From NCBI RefSeq assembly GCF_000429025.1, contig NZ_KE386835.1:372001-436000 (forward strand): a DNA stretch of 64,000 bases. The letters run 5' to 3'. Below are positions 15,516 through 23,414 of the stretch, piece after piece. The position numbers were made by a program, and so were the translations under genes. Source of the stretch: Actinospineispora spinosispora DSM 44797. Lineage in GTDB: Bacteria > Actinomycetota > Actinomycetes > Mycobacteriales > Pseudonocardiaceae. Under the pieces are notes generated by a model. It had not been told where the DNA came from, did not search any database, and saw only the letters and a program-made list of their open reading frames with translations. Numbering within the stretch: the stretch's first letter is position 1; each line of letters starts with the position of its first letter.

Positions 15516-16499
15516 ATGTTCGCCATCCGCCAGTACGAGTTCGGCGCACCAGAGGTGCTGCGTTACGAGGAGCATCCGGATCCGCACGCGGGGCCCGGTC
15601 AGGTCCGGATCGCCGTGCGCGCCGCCGGGGTCCACCTGGTCGACACCACAATCCGCACCGGGATCGGCTCGGGGTCGTTCGCGCCGCCCGAGCTGCCGAT
15701 GACGCCGGGCCGCGAGGTCGCGGGTGTCGTGGACGAGCTGGGCGACGGTGTCGCCGCGAGCTGGCTCGGCGCCCGGGTGGTGGCGCATCTGGGGCCGGCG
15801 AGCGGCGGGTACGCGTCGCTCGCGGTGCGCGACGTCGCGTCGGTGCACCTGCTGCCGGAGACGGTCGACTTCGACGCAGGTGTGGCCATGATCGGAACGG
15901 GCCGTACGGCGATGGGCATCCTGGACGCGGCGCGGATCGAGGAGCGGGACGTCGTCCTGGTCATGGCGGCGGCCGGCGGGATCGGGAGCCTGCTCGTGCA
16001 GGCCGGACGGGCGGCCGGCGCGACCGTGGTGGGCTTGGCGGGCGGCCCGTCGAAGGTGGCTGTGGTCCGTGAGCTCGGGGCGGACATCGTCGTGGACTAC
16101 CGGCGTCCGGACTGGGCGGCGTCGGTCCGGGAGGCCTTGGACGGACGTGAGGTGAGCGTCGTGTGCGAGGGGGTGGGCGGCTCGCTCGGGACGGACGCCA
16201 TGCGGCTGCTCGGGGTGGGCGGTCGGCTGGTCATGTTCGGGTGGTCGTCCGGGCAAGGTGTTCCGACTCAGGTCACCGTGACCGACCTGATGGAGCGTGG
16301 ACTGACCGCGACGTGGGCGATCGGGCCCGGCATGCTGCGGCGGCGGTCGTTGCGGTCGTTAGAGGAGGAGGCGCTGGCTTCGGCTGCGTCCGGACGGTTG
16401 CGGCCTGTCGTTCAGCGGTTCGCGTTGCGTGATGCTGCTGAGGCTCATCGGGCGTTGGCCGGGCGCGAGTCGACGGGGAAGGTGGTTCTCGTGCCGTGA
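15516..16499 (+). CDS. Zinc-type alcohol dehydrogenase / quinone oxidoreductase
   Basis: A 327-residue medium-chain reductase of the quinone oxidoreductase group. Residues 1-120 form the GroES-like domain (GQVRIAVRAAGVHLVDT, TPGREVAGVVDELG). The Rossmann fold carries AAAGGIGSLLVQAGRAAGA and a C-terminal RDAAEAHRALAGRES, normal for the family. The catalytic-zinc cysteines are absent, as in quinone reductases. The ATG at 15516 has GGGAG about eight bases before it. Downstream lie two decayed copies of its last 75 bases. It is probably induced through the MerR-type promoter. Confidence 0.88.
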   Translation: MFAIRQYEFGAPEVLRYEEHPDPHAGPGQVRIAVRAAGVHLVDTTIRTGIGSGSFAPPELPMTPGREVAGVVDELGDGVAASWLGARVVAHLGPASGGYASLAVRDVASVHLLPETVDFDAGVAMIGTGRTAMGILDAARIEERDVVLVMAAAGGIGSLLVQAGRAAGATVVGLAGGPSKVAVVRELGADIVVDYRRPDWAASVREALDGREVSVVCEGVGGSLGTDAMRLLGVGGRLVMFGWSSGQGVPTQVTVTDLMERGLTATWAIGPGMLRRRSLRSLEEEALASAASGRLRPVVQRFALRDAAEAHRALAGRESTGKVVLVP

Positions 16500-16548
16500 G
16501 CATTCGTGGTCGCGGGGCGTGTCCTCGCTTGCCTACCACTTCGGCGAC

Positions 16549-16618
16549 ACCTCGCAGACCTTCGCGCTGCGTCGCAGACACTGCAGCATCTGCGACCCAA
16601 CACCAGCCTCTGCGAAGT
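16549..16618. repeat. 70-base palindromic element (family 2), copy A
   Basis: Outer arms ACCTCGCAGA and TCTGCGAAGT enclose an inner palindrome, GTCGCAGACACTG-CAGCATCTGCGAC. Copies B-E, all exactly 70 bases, are at 16979, 17308, 25049 and 54967. Confidence 0.85.
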
Positions 16619-16624
16619 CACCCG

Positions 16625-16700
16625 AAGCGTGACGCCGCCGCCGCACATCGGGCGTTGGCCGGGCGCGAGTCGGCAGGGGAAGGTCGTCCTCGCGCCGTGA
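16625..16700 (+). pseudogene. Decayed copy 1 of the oxidoreductase 3' end
   Basis: The last 75 bases of the gene ending at 16499 recur here, including CGGGCGTTGGCCGGGCGCGA and a final CTCGCGCCGTGA matching CTCGTGCCGTGA. One extra G after GTCGGCAG shifts the frame, so it cannot encode the same C terminus. Nothing upstream in this copy encodes the rest of the enzyme. Confidence 0.8.
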
Positions 16701-16734
16701 GCTGCGGAGCTTGTCCCCGCTGGCCGATCAGTGT

Positions 16735-16846
16735 CTTGGCGTGGCCGCCCGCAGTCAATCCCCGGCTTCGCCGGCCTCGCGCTGCTACGGGCTGTCCGAC
16801 GCACGGGGGCGAGGTTCCAGGATTGACAGCGGGCGACCACGCCAAG
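16735..16846. repeat. 112-base element with 27-base terminal inverted repeats
   Basis: The left end begins CTTGGCGTGGCCGCCCGC (16735) and the right end finishes GCGGGCGACCACGCCAAG (16846); the 27-base arms differ at two positions. The element is absent from the corresponding place in tandem copy 2 near 17165, so it behaves like a small insertion or a precise loss. Confidence 0.65.
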
Positions 16847-16978
16847 TGCGGGCCAGGATCGCGGGGAAAGGGGCAGTGTGCGTGTCCACTCCGACGTGGT
16901 GGCAAACCGAGGGCACTCTGTTGCGCACCGGGCTGCGCCTTCGCGCGCACCCCTCGCCCCGTCAACCACTTCGGCAAC

Positions 16979-17048
16979 ACCTCGCAGACCTCCACGCTGC
17001 GTCGCAGACACTGCAGCATCTGCGACACAACCCCAGCCTCTGCGAAGT
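16979..17048. repeat. 70-base palindromic element (family 2), copy B
   Basis: Same structure as copy A, with ACCTCGCAGA at the left and TCTGCGAAGT at the right. The inner GTCGCAGACACTG / CAGCATCTGCGAC is identical to copy A. Confidence 0.85.
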
Positions 17049-17055
17049 CACCGAA

Positions 17056-17129
17056 GCGTGATGCCGCCGCCGCGCATCGGGCGTTGGCCGGGCGCGAGTC
17101 GGCAGGGAAGCGTCGTTCTCGCGCCGTGA
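17056..17129 (+). pseudogene. Decayed copy 2 of the oxidoreductase 3' end
   Basis: A second repeat of the last 75 bases of the gene at 15516-16499, again with CGGGCGTTGGCCGGGCGCGA and CTCGCGCCGTGA. A one-base insertion near GGGAAGC shifts the frame. Sequence after it (17130-17290) matches that after copy 1 apart from the 112-base element, so copies 1 and 2 are a tandem duplication of roughly 0.4 kb. Confidence 0.8.
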
Positions 17130-17307
17130 GCTGCGGAGCGTGTCCCCACTGGCCGATCAGTGTCTTGGCGGCCAGGATCGCGAGGAAAGGGGCAGTGTGC
17201 GTGTCCGTCGCAGGTGGCGGCGAACCGATGGCGCCGTTTGTTGCGCACCGGGCTGCGCCCTCGCGCGTACACGCCGCACCCCTGGCCCCACTGACCACTT
17301 TCGCAAC

Positions 17308-17377
17308 ACCTCGCAGAGCGTCATGTCGCGTCGCAGACACTGCAGCATCTGCGACACAACACGTGGGTCTGCAAAGT
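17308..17377. repeat. 70-base palindromic element (family 2), copy C
   Basis: Left ACCTCGCAGA, right TCTGCAAAGT; the flank of the inner palindrome reads CATGTCGCGTCGCAGACACTG. It closes the third tandem unit. Around it, 16500-17545 contains no credible gene; long frames there are products of the repeats. Confidence 0.8.
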
Positions 17378-17451
17378 AAGCGAAGCGAAGGAAGCGAGCG
17401 AAGCGACGCTGGTCCAGGCCTAGAACAACCATCTCGGATGGTGAGGAGCAC

Positions 17452-17487
17452 GCACCGTGGGGGGCGAGGGGGGCTCGGCCCCCCTCT
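17452..17487. repeat. G-rich hairpin element, copy 2
   Basis: GCACCGTGGGGGGC is followed by GAGGGGGG-CTCGG-CCCCCCTC. It matches the element at 10240-10273 except for two paired bases in the stem (GA/TC instead of TT/AA), so the fold is conserved by compensating change. Confidence 0.7.
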
Positions 17488-17495
17488 ACAACGAC

Positions 17496-17536
17496 GAGAC
17501 GCCCCGGTCTGCGCTTTCCGCAGACAGGGGCGTCTC
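17496..17536 (-). terminator. tmRNA terminator
   Basis: GAGACGCCCC pairs with GGGGCGTCTC and an inner GTCTGCG pairs with CGCAGAC. On the minus strand it lies ten bases beyond the tmRNA 3' end and is followed by TCGTTGT. Confidence 0.8.
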
Positions 17537-17545
17537 AGCGTCGAG

Positions 17546-17925
17546 TGGAGGTGCCGGGAATCGAACCCGGGTCCTATGGCGCTTCACAAGGGCTTCTCCG
17601 TGTGCAGCCCGCGTTGCCTCTACTCGGATCCACCGGTCATGCGGGCGAGCCGGTGTGACGATCCCAGTCGCTGTTTGATGTTCCGTTCGACCCCGCGACC
17701 GGGTCGAACGGTAAGTCCCCTGAATGATGTCGGACACCGGAGCGGAGACATCCCCGGGCCAACAGGGTCTAGCTAATTACGCAGCAAGTGCGTAAGAAGC
17801 CTTGGACCCGGCCACCGAATGGTTGGCGCTTAATTGTTTTGCGACGGGTGGTTAACGAGCTCATCGTCGCCTTCCTCGACACGCTTCCCCTTGATCGACG
17901 TCCACAGTCGAAACCGTTCACCCCC
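17546..17925 (-). ncRNA. ssrA: tmRNA
   Basis: A 380-base tmRNA for rescue of stalled ribosomes. The 5' end GGGGGTGAACGGTTTCGACT pairs with the 3' end CACCTCC plus A, and the T arm is CCGGG-TTCGATT-CCCGG. No CCA is encoded. The tag frame resumes at GCC (17825-17827) and stops with TAA (17777-17779). It encodes ANHSVAGSKASYALAA, with the usual ALAA degradation end. smpB lies 1.6 kb upstream on the same strand, with an amidohydrolase and a sigma-factor gene between. Confidence 0.95.
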
Positions 17926-17992
17926 TGGGTGTTGTTTGGCAACCTGACCAGCATAACGCGTCTGTCCATCGGGATCATCCCGGTGGCGTCGG

Positions 17993-18649
17993 TCAGGCCG
18001 CGGTGAGGCGTTCGCGCAGGCGGCGCAGGCCGTCGGCGGTGTAGCGCTTCACGGCTCCGGGGCTGAGCTGCATGACATCGGCGGCTTCGGCGACGCTGAG
18101 CTGCCATTGCATGCGGATCACGACGGCTTCGCGTTCGCGTGGTGGTAGTTCGGCCAGTGCGGCTCGGACCGCCAGTGCGTCGGCGACCTGGCTGGAGACG
18201 TCGGGGCGGCCGCTGGGCAGGTCGGGCTGGTCGCCGTCGCTGTCGGTGACCGCGTTGTCGCGTTCCGGGATGACCGAGCGCAGCTCACGGTTGACCTCGT
18301 TGCACACGGCGGTGACCAGGTAGGCGTCGAGGTTGCTGATCTCCGGCTGGTCCTTCTGCTGGCGACGCAGGATCTTCTCGAAGGCGCGTTGCACGACGTC
18401 CTCGGCTCGGCTGTGGTCGCCGACCTTGCGCGCCGCGAGGCGGACCAGGGTCGGGGTCTTGAGCCGGTAGGTCTCGACGAGCCGTCGTTCGAACTCGGCC
18501 GCGAGTGCCCTGGAAACCCGGCGAATGCCGCCCCGGCCGGTTGGCACCAGGCCGAGGACCGTGCCGTGGCCTCGGTCGGCTAGCTGGCGTAGCAGCAGTC
18601 CGAGCGGGGCGAACTCGTCGGTGAGCTCGTCGTCAGCGATCTCGGTCAT
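17993..18649 (-). CDS. ECF-like sigma-70 family sigma factor
   Basis: A 218-residue sigma factor with regions 2 and 4 only. Region 2 includes LVRLAARKVGDHSRAEDVVQ and NLDAYLVTAVCNEVNREL. Region 4 includes ELPPREREAVVIRMQ and the recognition helix segment SVAEAADVMQLSPGAVKRY. An arginine-rich N-terminal extension of about 60 residues precedes region 2. No anti-sigma gene is adjacent. It starts six bases after the amidohydrolase stop, so it is transcribed with smpB and that enzyme, just before ssrA. The regulon is unknown. Confidence 0.85.
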   Translation of the reverse strand: MTEIADDELTDEFAPLGLLLRQLADRGHGTVLGLVPTGRGGIRRVSRALAAEFERRLVETYRLKTPTLVRLAARKVGDHSRAEDVVQRAFEKILRRQQKDQPEISNLDAYLVTAVCNEVNRELRSVIPERDNAVTDSDGDQPDLPSGRPDVSSQVADALAVRAALAELPPREREAVVIRMQWQLSVAEAADVMQLSPGAVKRYTADGLRRLRERLTAA

Positions 18650-18655
18650 CCTCGG

Positions 18656-19570
18656 CTAGACCCCCAGTAGGCGGGCGGGTGTGTCGTGCAGGACCCGGCG
18701 CAGGAAGCCCGCACCGAGCCGGTCATCGGCGGCGGCCCAGCCGTGGATGGCGCGCAGCTGTTCGGCGTACTGGTAGGGCAGCTGCGGGTAGTCGCTGCCG
18801 AGCACGATCTTGTCACCGAGGTCGACGAGCAGCGCGGGCCAGTTGTCCGGCAGCGGCGCCACCATGTCGGCGGTGAACGCGGTGCCGACCATCGTCGTGT
18901 CGAGGTAGACGTTCTCGAACCGCTCGGCCAGGCCCAGCGCGGCCAGGTAGTCCGGCATGCCGGCGTGCGCGAGTACCGCGACCAGGTCGGGATGCGCGGT
19001 CAGCACCTGTTCGAACACGTCGAGCCCGGTGTGGTCACCCCGCAGCGGGCCGTGTCCACAGTGGACGACCGCGGGCACGCCCGCTTCGGCGATCAGCGCC
19101 CAGGCCGGGTCGAGCAGCGGGTCGAGCGGGTCGAACGCCCCGACCTGGACGTGCACCTTGATGCAGCGCGCACCCGCGTCGAGCGCCGCGCCGAGGTAGT
19201 CGGCGACGCCGGGCTCCGGGTACATCGTCGCGGTTGGGACCGCTTCGGGAGTGCGCGCGGCGAAGTCGAGCACCCAGGAGTTCAGCCACTGCGCCATGTC
19301 CGGTTTGTGCGGGTAGACCAGCGGCGCGAACGTCTGGACGCCGAGCGCGCGCAGGACGTCGACCCTGGTGTCCTCGTCGAACCGGTAGGTGATCGGCCAC
19401 GGACGGCCGTAGTTGTGCTCGGCCCGGTCGAAGTACGCCCACACCTTGCGCAGCATCGGTTCGGGCAGGAAGTGCACGTGGATGTCGACGAGGCCGGGTA
19501 GCCCGAGCTCGGCGGTCCAGCGCGGTACGTCGGCGTCGTCGACGGGTGGCGCGGGCAGGGCCACGCTCAC
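18656..19570 (-). CDS. Amidohydrolase (amidohydro_2) family metal-dependent hydrolase
   Basis: A 304-residue TIM-barrel hydrolase or decarboxylase. The first metal motif is [11 protein letters not shown] (HxH); further ligands are in [17 protein letters not shown] and LAHAGMPDY, and the late aspartate is in [12 protein letters not shown]. This pattern is that of the amidohydro_2 group (ACMSD-like). The GTG start overlaps the smpB stop (GTGA), so expression is coupled to smpB. No substrate can be named and no metabolic neighbour helps. Confidence 0.85.
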   Translation of the reverse strand: MSVALPAPPVDDADVPRWTAELGLPGLVDIHVHFLPEPMLRKVWAYFDRAEHNYGRPWPITYRFDEDTRVDVLRALGVQTFAPLVYPHKPDMAQWLNSWVLDFAARTPEAVPTATMYPEPGVADYLGAALDAGARCIKVHVQVGAFDPLDPLLDPAWALIAEAGVPAVVHCGHGPLRGDHTGLDVFEQVLTAHPDLVAVLAHAGMPDYLAALGLAERFENVYLDTTMVGTAFTADMVAPLPDNWPALLVDLGDKIVLGSDYPQLPYQYAEQLRAIHGWAAADDRLGAGFLRRVLHDTPARLLGV

Positions 19571-20040
19571 GCGATGCCTTTGGCCCGACGGCCGAACGCT
19601 TTGCTCATCTCCCGCTGCGCGTCGCGCTTCGCCATGTCCTGGCGCTTGTCGTAGGCCTTCTTACCGCGCGCGAGCGCCAGCTCGACCTTGACCTTGCCGT
19701 CGGTGAAGTACATCCGCAGCGGCACCAGGGTCAGGCCGCCCTCGTGCGTCTTGCCGATCAACCGCTCGATCTCGGAACGGTGCAGCAGCAGCTTGCGGGT
19801 GCGACGGGCCTCGTGGTTGGTCCAGCTGCCGTGCGTGTACTCGGGGATGTGGACGTTGCGCAGGAAGATCTCGCCGTCGTCCACGGTGGCGAACGCATCG
19901 ACGAGCGAGGCGCGCCCGAGCCGCAGACTCTTCACCTCGGTGCCCATCAGCATGATGCCGGCCTCGTAGGTGTCCAGAATCGTGTAGTCGTGCCGTGCCT
20001 TCTTGTTGGACACGATCACCTTTTCGCCCCGCTCTTGCAT
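19567..20040 (-). CDS. smpB: SsrA-binding protein SmpB
   Basis: A 157-residue SmpB, the tmRNA partner that places it in the stalled ribosome. Characteristic segments are [53 protein letters not shown] and the basic tail [19 protein letters not shown]. The ATG at 20040 lies six bases after TAGTCT, fitting a leaderless mRNA, though GGAGG is present very close to it. In actinobacteria smpB usually follows ftsX directly; here three genes on the other strand intervene. The downstream amidohydrolase overlaps it. Confidence 0.95.
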   Translation of the reverse strand: MQERGEKVIVSNKKARHDYTILDTYEAGIMLMGTEVKSLRLGRASLVDAFATVDDGEIFLRNVHIPEYTHGSWTNHEARRTRKLLLHRSEIERLIGKTHEGGLTLVPLRMYFTDGKVKVELALARGKKAYDKRQDMAKRDAQREMSKAFGRRAKGIA

Positions 20041-20046
20041 ACCTCC

Positions 20047-20052
20047 AGACTA
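20047..20052 (-). promoter_or_regulatory. -10 element of smpB
   Basis: On the minus strand TAGTCT lies six bases before the smpB ATG. It suggests that smpB has its own promoter here rather than reading through from ftsX. Confidence 0.4.
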
Positions 20053-20123
20053 CGTGTTCACGAACGCACACGGTTTCGAGTATTCGGCTCCGCCGACGCA
20101 CCCGGTGCTGGTTGCCTGTACCG

Positions 20124-20921
20124 ATGGACTCCGATCTGACCCGCAAGGCCGTGCTGGTCGGCGCGGTGCTCGCGGTCGCGTTCGTCGCCTTCAGCTGTCT
20201 GCTGATGGTGCGGCCGGCGGGCGTGTCGAGCTTCTTCGGTCTGGTCCAGACCAGGGCACACCACAAGGGGCGGTCCGAGGACTCGGAGTCCGCCGAGCCG
20301 AGCGGCGCCTCGGTCAGCCTGCCGTGCAGCACGCTGGTCACGGACGAGTCGAGCCTGACCGAGGTACTCGCCTCGGCCGCGCCGGATGCGGTGATCTGTG
20401 TTCGCCGCAAGGCCGGTTCGGCGGCGGGTCACGTGCTCGAGGGCGCCGACAAGATCCTGACCGGGGCCCCGAAGCAGACGAAGCTGCACACCACCGGCTA
20501 TTCGTTCCAGGACAACCAGGGCGGCGACAACGCCACGATCTCCTGCGGGACCATCCACAAGACCGCGGGCGGCACCGGCACGTACGACAACCCGATCACC
20601 GTCGCGGTGCCGGGTCATGCCGGTCAGGGCGTCGAGACGCCGTGCGGGACCAGGATCTACGTGCCGAGATACGAGAAGTACTTCCTCGTCGAGGACACCG
20701 GAGCCACGAAGTACTCCGACGCCCACCACATCGACATCTACGTCGGCGGCGAGGGCACGTCGGCTTCGGCGTCGAAGAAGTGCATGGACCCGGTCACCAC
20801 CGAGGACGGCAGTCCGGTGGCCGCGACGATCAATCCCCCGTCCGGGCTGAAGGTGATGCCCGGGCCCATCACGCACGGCGGTAAGTGTGTCGTCGGCGGC
20901 TCCAGTTCGGAGAGCAACTGA
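20124..20921 (+). CDS. Membrane-anchored protein with 3D/double-psi-barrel-like domain
   Basis: A 265-residue protein with one N-terminal membrane segment (AVLVGAVLAVAFVAFSCLLM). The exported part ends with a pattern like 3D or double-psi beta-barrel domains: GTYDNPITVAVPG, CGTRIYVPRYEKYFLVEDTG, then HHIDIYVGG. The paired aspartates in VEDTG and HIDIY match positions found in lytic transglycosylase-type folds, but a catalytic role is not shown. It starts a three-gene plus-strand group inserted between smpB and ftsX and is followed directly by a membrane-protein gene. Confidence 0.6.
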   Translation: MDSDLTRKAVLVGAVLAVAFVAFSCLLMVRPAGVSSFFGLVQTRAHHKGRSEDSESAEPSGASVSLPCSTLVTDESSLTEVLASAAPDAVICVRRKAGSAAGHVLEGADKILTGAPKQTKLHTTGYSFQDNQGGDNATISCGTIHKTAGGTGTYDNPITVAVPGHAGQGVETPCGTRIYVPRYEKYFLVEDTGATKYSDAHHIDIYVGGEGTSASASKKCMDPVTTEDGSPVAATINPPSGLKVMPGPITHGGKCVVGGSSSESN

Positions 20922-21758
20922 ATGGGTACGCAGGCGTCAACGGAGCGCCATCGACGACTCGACCTCGCCCGGTACGTCGCGTCCGTCGGGCTGTGCGCGT
21001 CGATCGGGACCAGCGTGCTGTACCTCGTCTTCGGACTCGGGACGCTGCCCTTCGGGTTCGCCTCGTCGGCGATGGCACACAGCCTGCTGTGGATCTGGCT
21101 GATGCCGTGCGCACAGCTCTACGCGGTCCTGGCGCTCATCACGTGCTCGCGGACGCACTGCGCGTTCGCCACCGGGCTCATGGCGATCGGCGCGGTGGCG
21201 TTCGAGATCGGGGTCCGCCCGTCGAACGGTTCGGCGCCTGATGCGGGTTCGGCCGAGGTTGTCGCCGGGCTCGTTCCCGACCTGCTCGTCGTGGTCGCAC
21301 TGGCTTACCTGGCCGGTCACCGTGACTGGTGGGATGCGGACTGGTCATGGGGGACCTGGCAGGAGTGGCTGTTCGTCATCGCTCTGCCGGTCACCGTTCT
21401 GCGGTTCCTGGTCATGCTCGCGGGCACTCTCCTGTCGGGGGTGGCGGGCCTCACCGGCGTCGGGGCGGTGGCCCTGATGGCCGGACCCGTGATCGCCGCG
21501 CGGTTCTACCGGCAGTCCCTCGCCCCTGACGCTCCGAGCGATACCCGCACGACCGGGCTCGCGCTGCTCCTGGTCGCTCTGCTGCCCGTGGTCGCCATCC
21601 AGGCCTACAGCGGCGCCCACCTGTCGAGCCCGGAGAGAGCCGTCGTCGCTCCGGCGACCGCGTCATCGATCGCCTGCGGTATCGGGCTGCTCGTCGTGGG
21701 CTGTGTGTGGCTGCTCGGCGCCCGCGCCGGACGGAAGGAGCCGGAACCCAACCGATAG
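20922..21758 (+). CDS. Polytopic membrane protein of unknown family
   Basis: A 278-residue protein with about seven hydrophobic segments, for example LLWIWLMPCAQLYAVLALIT, VPDLLVVVALAYLAG, FVIALPVTVLRFLVMLAGTL and GIGLLVVGCVWLLGA. The ATG follows the upstream stop without a gap, so the two genes are co-translated. I do not recognise the family. The next gene encodes a degenerate kinase with a membrane anchor; the three may form one membrane complex. Confidence 0.75.
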   Translation: MGTQASTERHRRLDLARYVASVGLCASIGTSVLYLVFGLGTLPFGFASSAMAHSLLWIWLMPCAQLYAVLALITCSRTHCAFATGLMAIGAVAFEIGVRPSNGSAPDAGSAEVVAGLVPDLLVVVALAYLAGHRDWWDADWSWGTWQEWLFVIALPVTVLRFLVMLAGTLLSGVAGLTGVGAVALMAGPVIAARFYRQSLAPDAPSDTRTTGLALLLVALLPVVAIQAYSGAHLSSPERAVVAPATASSIACGIGLLVVGCVWLLGARAGRKEPEPNR

Positions 21759-21818
21759 CCGCGCCGCTGCGTCGTACCGGTCGTGCATCCCACGATCGAC
21801 AGCTCGGAGGCAGCGACC

Positions 21819-23414
21819 ATGGACACGACACCGGCCCGGTTCGGCCCGTTCCAGGTGATTCGTCGGCTCGGGGACGGCAGGCTCGGGCAGGTCCACCTCG
21901 GCCGGTCGGATGGCGGCGCGCTCGCGGTCATCGAGCTGCTGCCGACCGACGGCCGCCGTCACGCCATCGCCGACGAGATCGCCGCCCTGCGGGCGGTCCA
22001 CGCGTCGTGGACCGCCTCGGTGCTGGCCGCCGACCCGACGGCGACGCTGCCCTGGGTGGCCACCGAGTACGTGCCCGGTCGTTCGCTGCACGAGGCGGTG
22101 AGCCGGTCCGGTCCACTGCCCGAGGCGGCCGTGCGCATCCTGGCCGGCCGGTTCGCCGAGGCGCTGACCGCGCTGCACGGCGCCGGTCTGGTCCACCGGG
22201 AGATCACCCCGGCGAGCGTGCTGCTCGGTCCCGACGGCCCTCGGCTCGCGTTCTTCGGAGTTCCGGCTCCCGTGCCGGGCTATCGGGCGCCGGAGCAGCT
22301 GCGCGGCGAACCGGTGGGCCCGGCGGCCGACATCTTCTCCCTCGGCGGTGTGCTCACCTTCGCCGCCACCGGCCACGGCCCATTCGAGACGGACCGTCGC
22401 ATCTGGACGATCCTGGACGGCGCGCCGAACCTGGCCGCGGTCGCTGAGCCACTTCGACCGTTGCTGCGGGACTGCCTGAGCGCGACCGCCGCGGCACGTC
22501 CGACGGCGGCCGACCTCGCGGGCGGTCTCGCGCTGACGTCCGGTCGGGCGTTCACCCCGCGAACGGTCGCCGCGACACCTCCGACGCCGGGGGTGCCGCC
22601 CCGGTTCGCCCCGCCGTGCCCGCCACCGGCCGACCCCGCCCCATCCCGGCGAACGGGTAAGAAACCACTGGCCGTCGCCGCATGCGTCACCTCGGCCCTC
22701 GTCGTGATCGGGCTCGTCGCGGTCTCCGGCCGGATCGTGGACTCGCTGACCGCGACGGGTCGGGCGGTACCGCACTACGCGACGGTCAGCGACCTCAGCG
22801 CGGCCATCGAACGGAAGGTCGGTACCGAGCACACCGTGCGGGTCAGGGACGTGACGGTGGTCGAGAACGCCCCGTCCGCACCGCCCGAAGCCATCGGCAT
22901 GTGGTCCGAGACGGACACCGAGCTACAGCTGGACGCCGGCAGGACCGCGTCGCGATCGGTCATGCGTGACCACTCCCCCGGCCTCTCGGACAGCGCGACC
23001 ACGTTCGTCTCGGTGGACGGTCACACCTGGATACGCGACTCGACGGACCAGGCATGGACACCGATCGCCTCGGACGTCGCGCTGGGTGGAAGCCGCGAGG
23101 CCATCCGTGATCTGGTCGACCCGGTCCTACCGGTCGCCCGCATGGGCGACGCGGTGAGCATCGTCGAGTCGGCGGAGGAGCTGGTCGACGGCGTGCGTGC
23201 GCGCCGCTACACCCTTCGCGTCGACGTGGCGCGCGCCCTCGGCCGGGAGATCGACGACCTGCAGGTCTGGCTGGACGCCGACGACCACCCGCTGCGCACG
23301 CTCGCGGTGGCGCACCCGACGGACACGTCCACCGTGCGGGGCGAGACGACCTACCGGGGGTGGGGCGATCCGGTCGAGATCACCCCGCCACCCGCCGACC
23401 AGATCGCGCACTAG
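21819..23414 (+). CDS. Ser/Thr protein kinase-like pseudokinase with exported domain
   Basis: A 531-residue PknB-like architecture: cytoplasmic kinase fold (8-250), Pro-rich linker, one membrane segment (ACVTSALVVIGLVAVSG) and a 200-residue exported domain like LppX/LprG lipid-binding lipoproteins. The kinase motifs are broken. The VAIK lysine is replaced (LAVIELL), HRD is HRE with the lysine and asparagine also lost (HREITPASVLL), and DFG is FFG (LAFFGVP). The substrate lobe landmark GYRAPEQL remains. Catalysis is therefore unlikely. GGAGG eight bases before ATG 21819 fixes the start. The stop overlaps ftsX convergently. Confidence 0.8.
   Translation: MDTTPARFGPFQVIRRLGDGRLGQVHLGRSDGGALAVIELLPTDGRRHAIADEIAALRAVHASWTASVLAADPTATLPWVATEYVPGRSLHEAVSRSGPLPEAAVRILAGRFAEALTALHGAGLVHREITPASVLLGPDGPRLAFFGVPAPVPGYRAPEQLRGEPVGPAADIFSLGGVLTFAATGHGPFETDRRIWTILDGAPNLAAVAEPLRPLLRDCLSATAAARPTAADLAGGLALTSGRAFTPRTVAATPPTPGVPPRFAPPCPPPADPAPSRRTGKKPLAVAACVTSALVVIGLVAVSGRIVDSLTATGRAVPHYATVSDLSAAIERKVGTEHTVRVRDVTVVENAPSAPPEAIGMWSETDTELQLDAGRTASRSVMRDHSPGLSDSATTFVSVDGHTWIRDSTDQAWTPIASDVALGGSREAIRDLVDPVLPVARMGDAVSIVESAEELVDGVRARRYTLRVDVARALGREIDDLQVWLDADDHPLRTLAVAHPTDTSTVRGETTYRGWGDPVEITPPPADQIAH

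Noticed and set aside
16496-17776. Long plus-strand frame of 426 codons, with a 277-codon minus-strand frame opposite
   Set aside because: Both are created by the GC-rich tandem repeats and palindromes and run into the tmRNA gene. Their proteins are internally repetitive without a recognisable fold.
17777-17842. Longer tmRNA tag starting at an upstream GCA (21 codons)
   Set aside because: The frame is open, but known actinobacterial tags resume at the GCC after AAGC, which gives the normal 16-residue tag.
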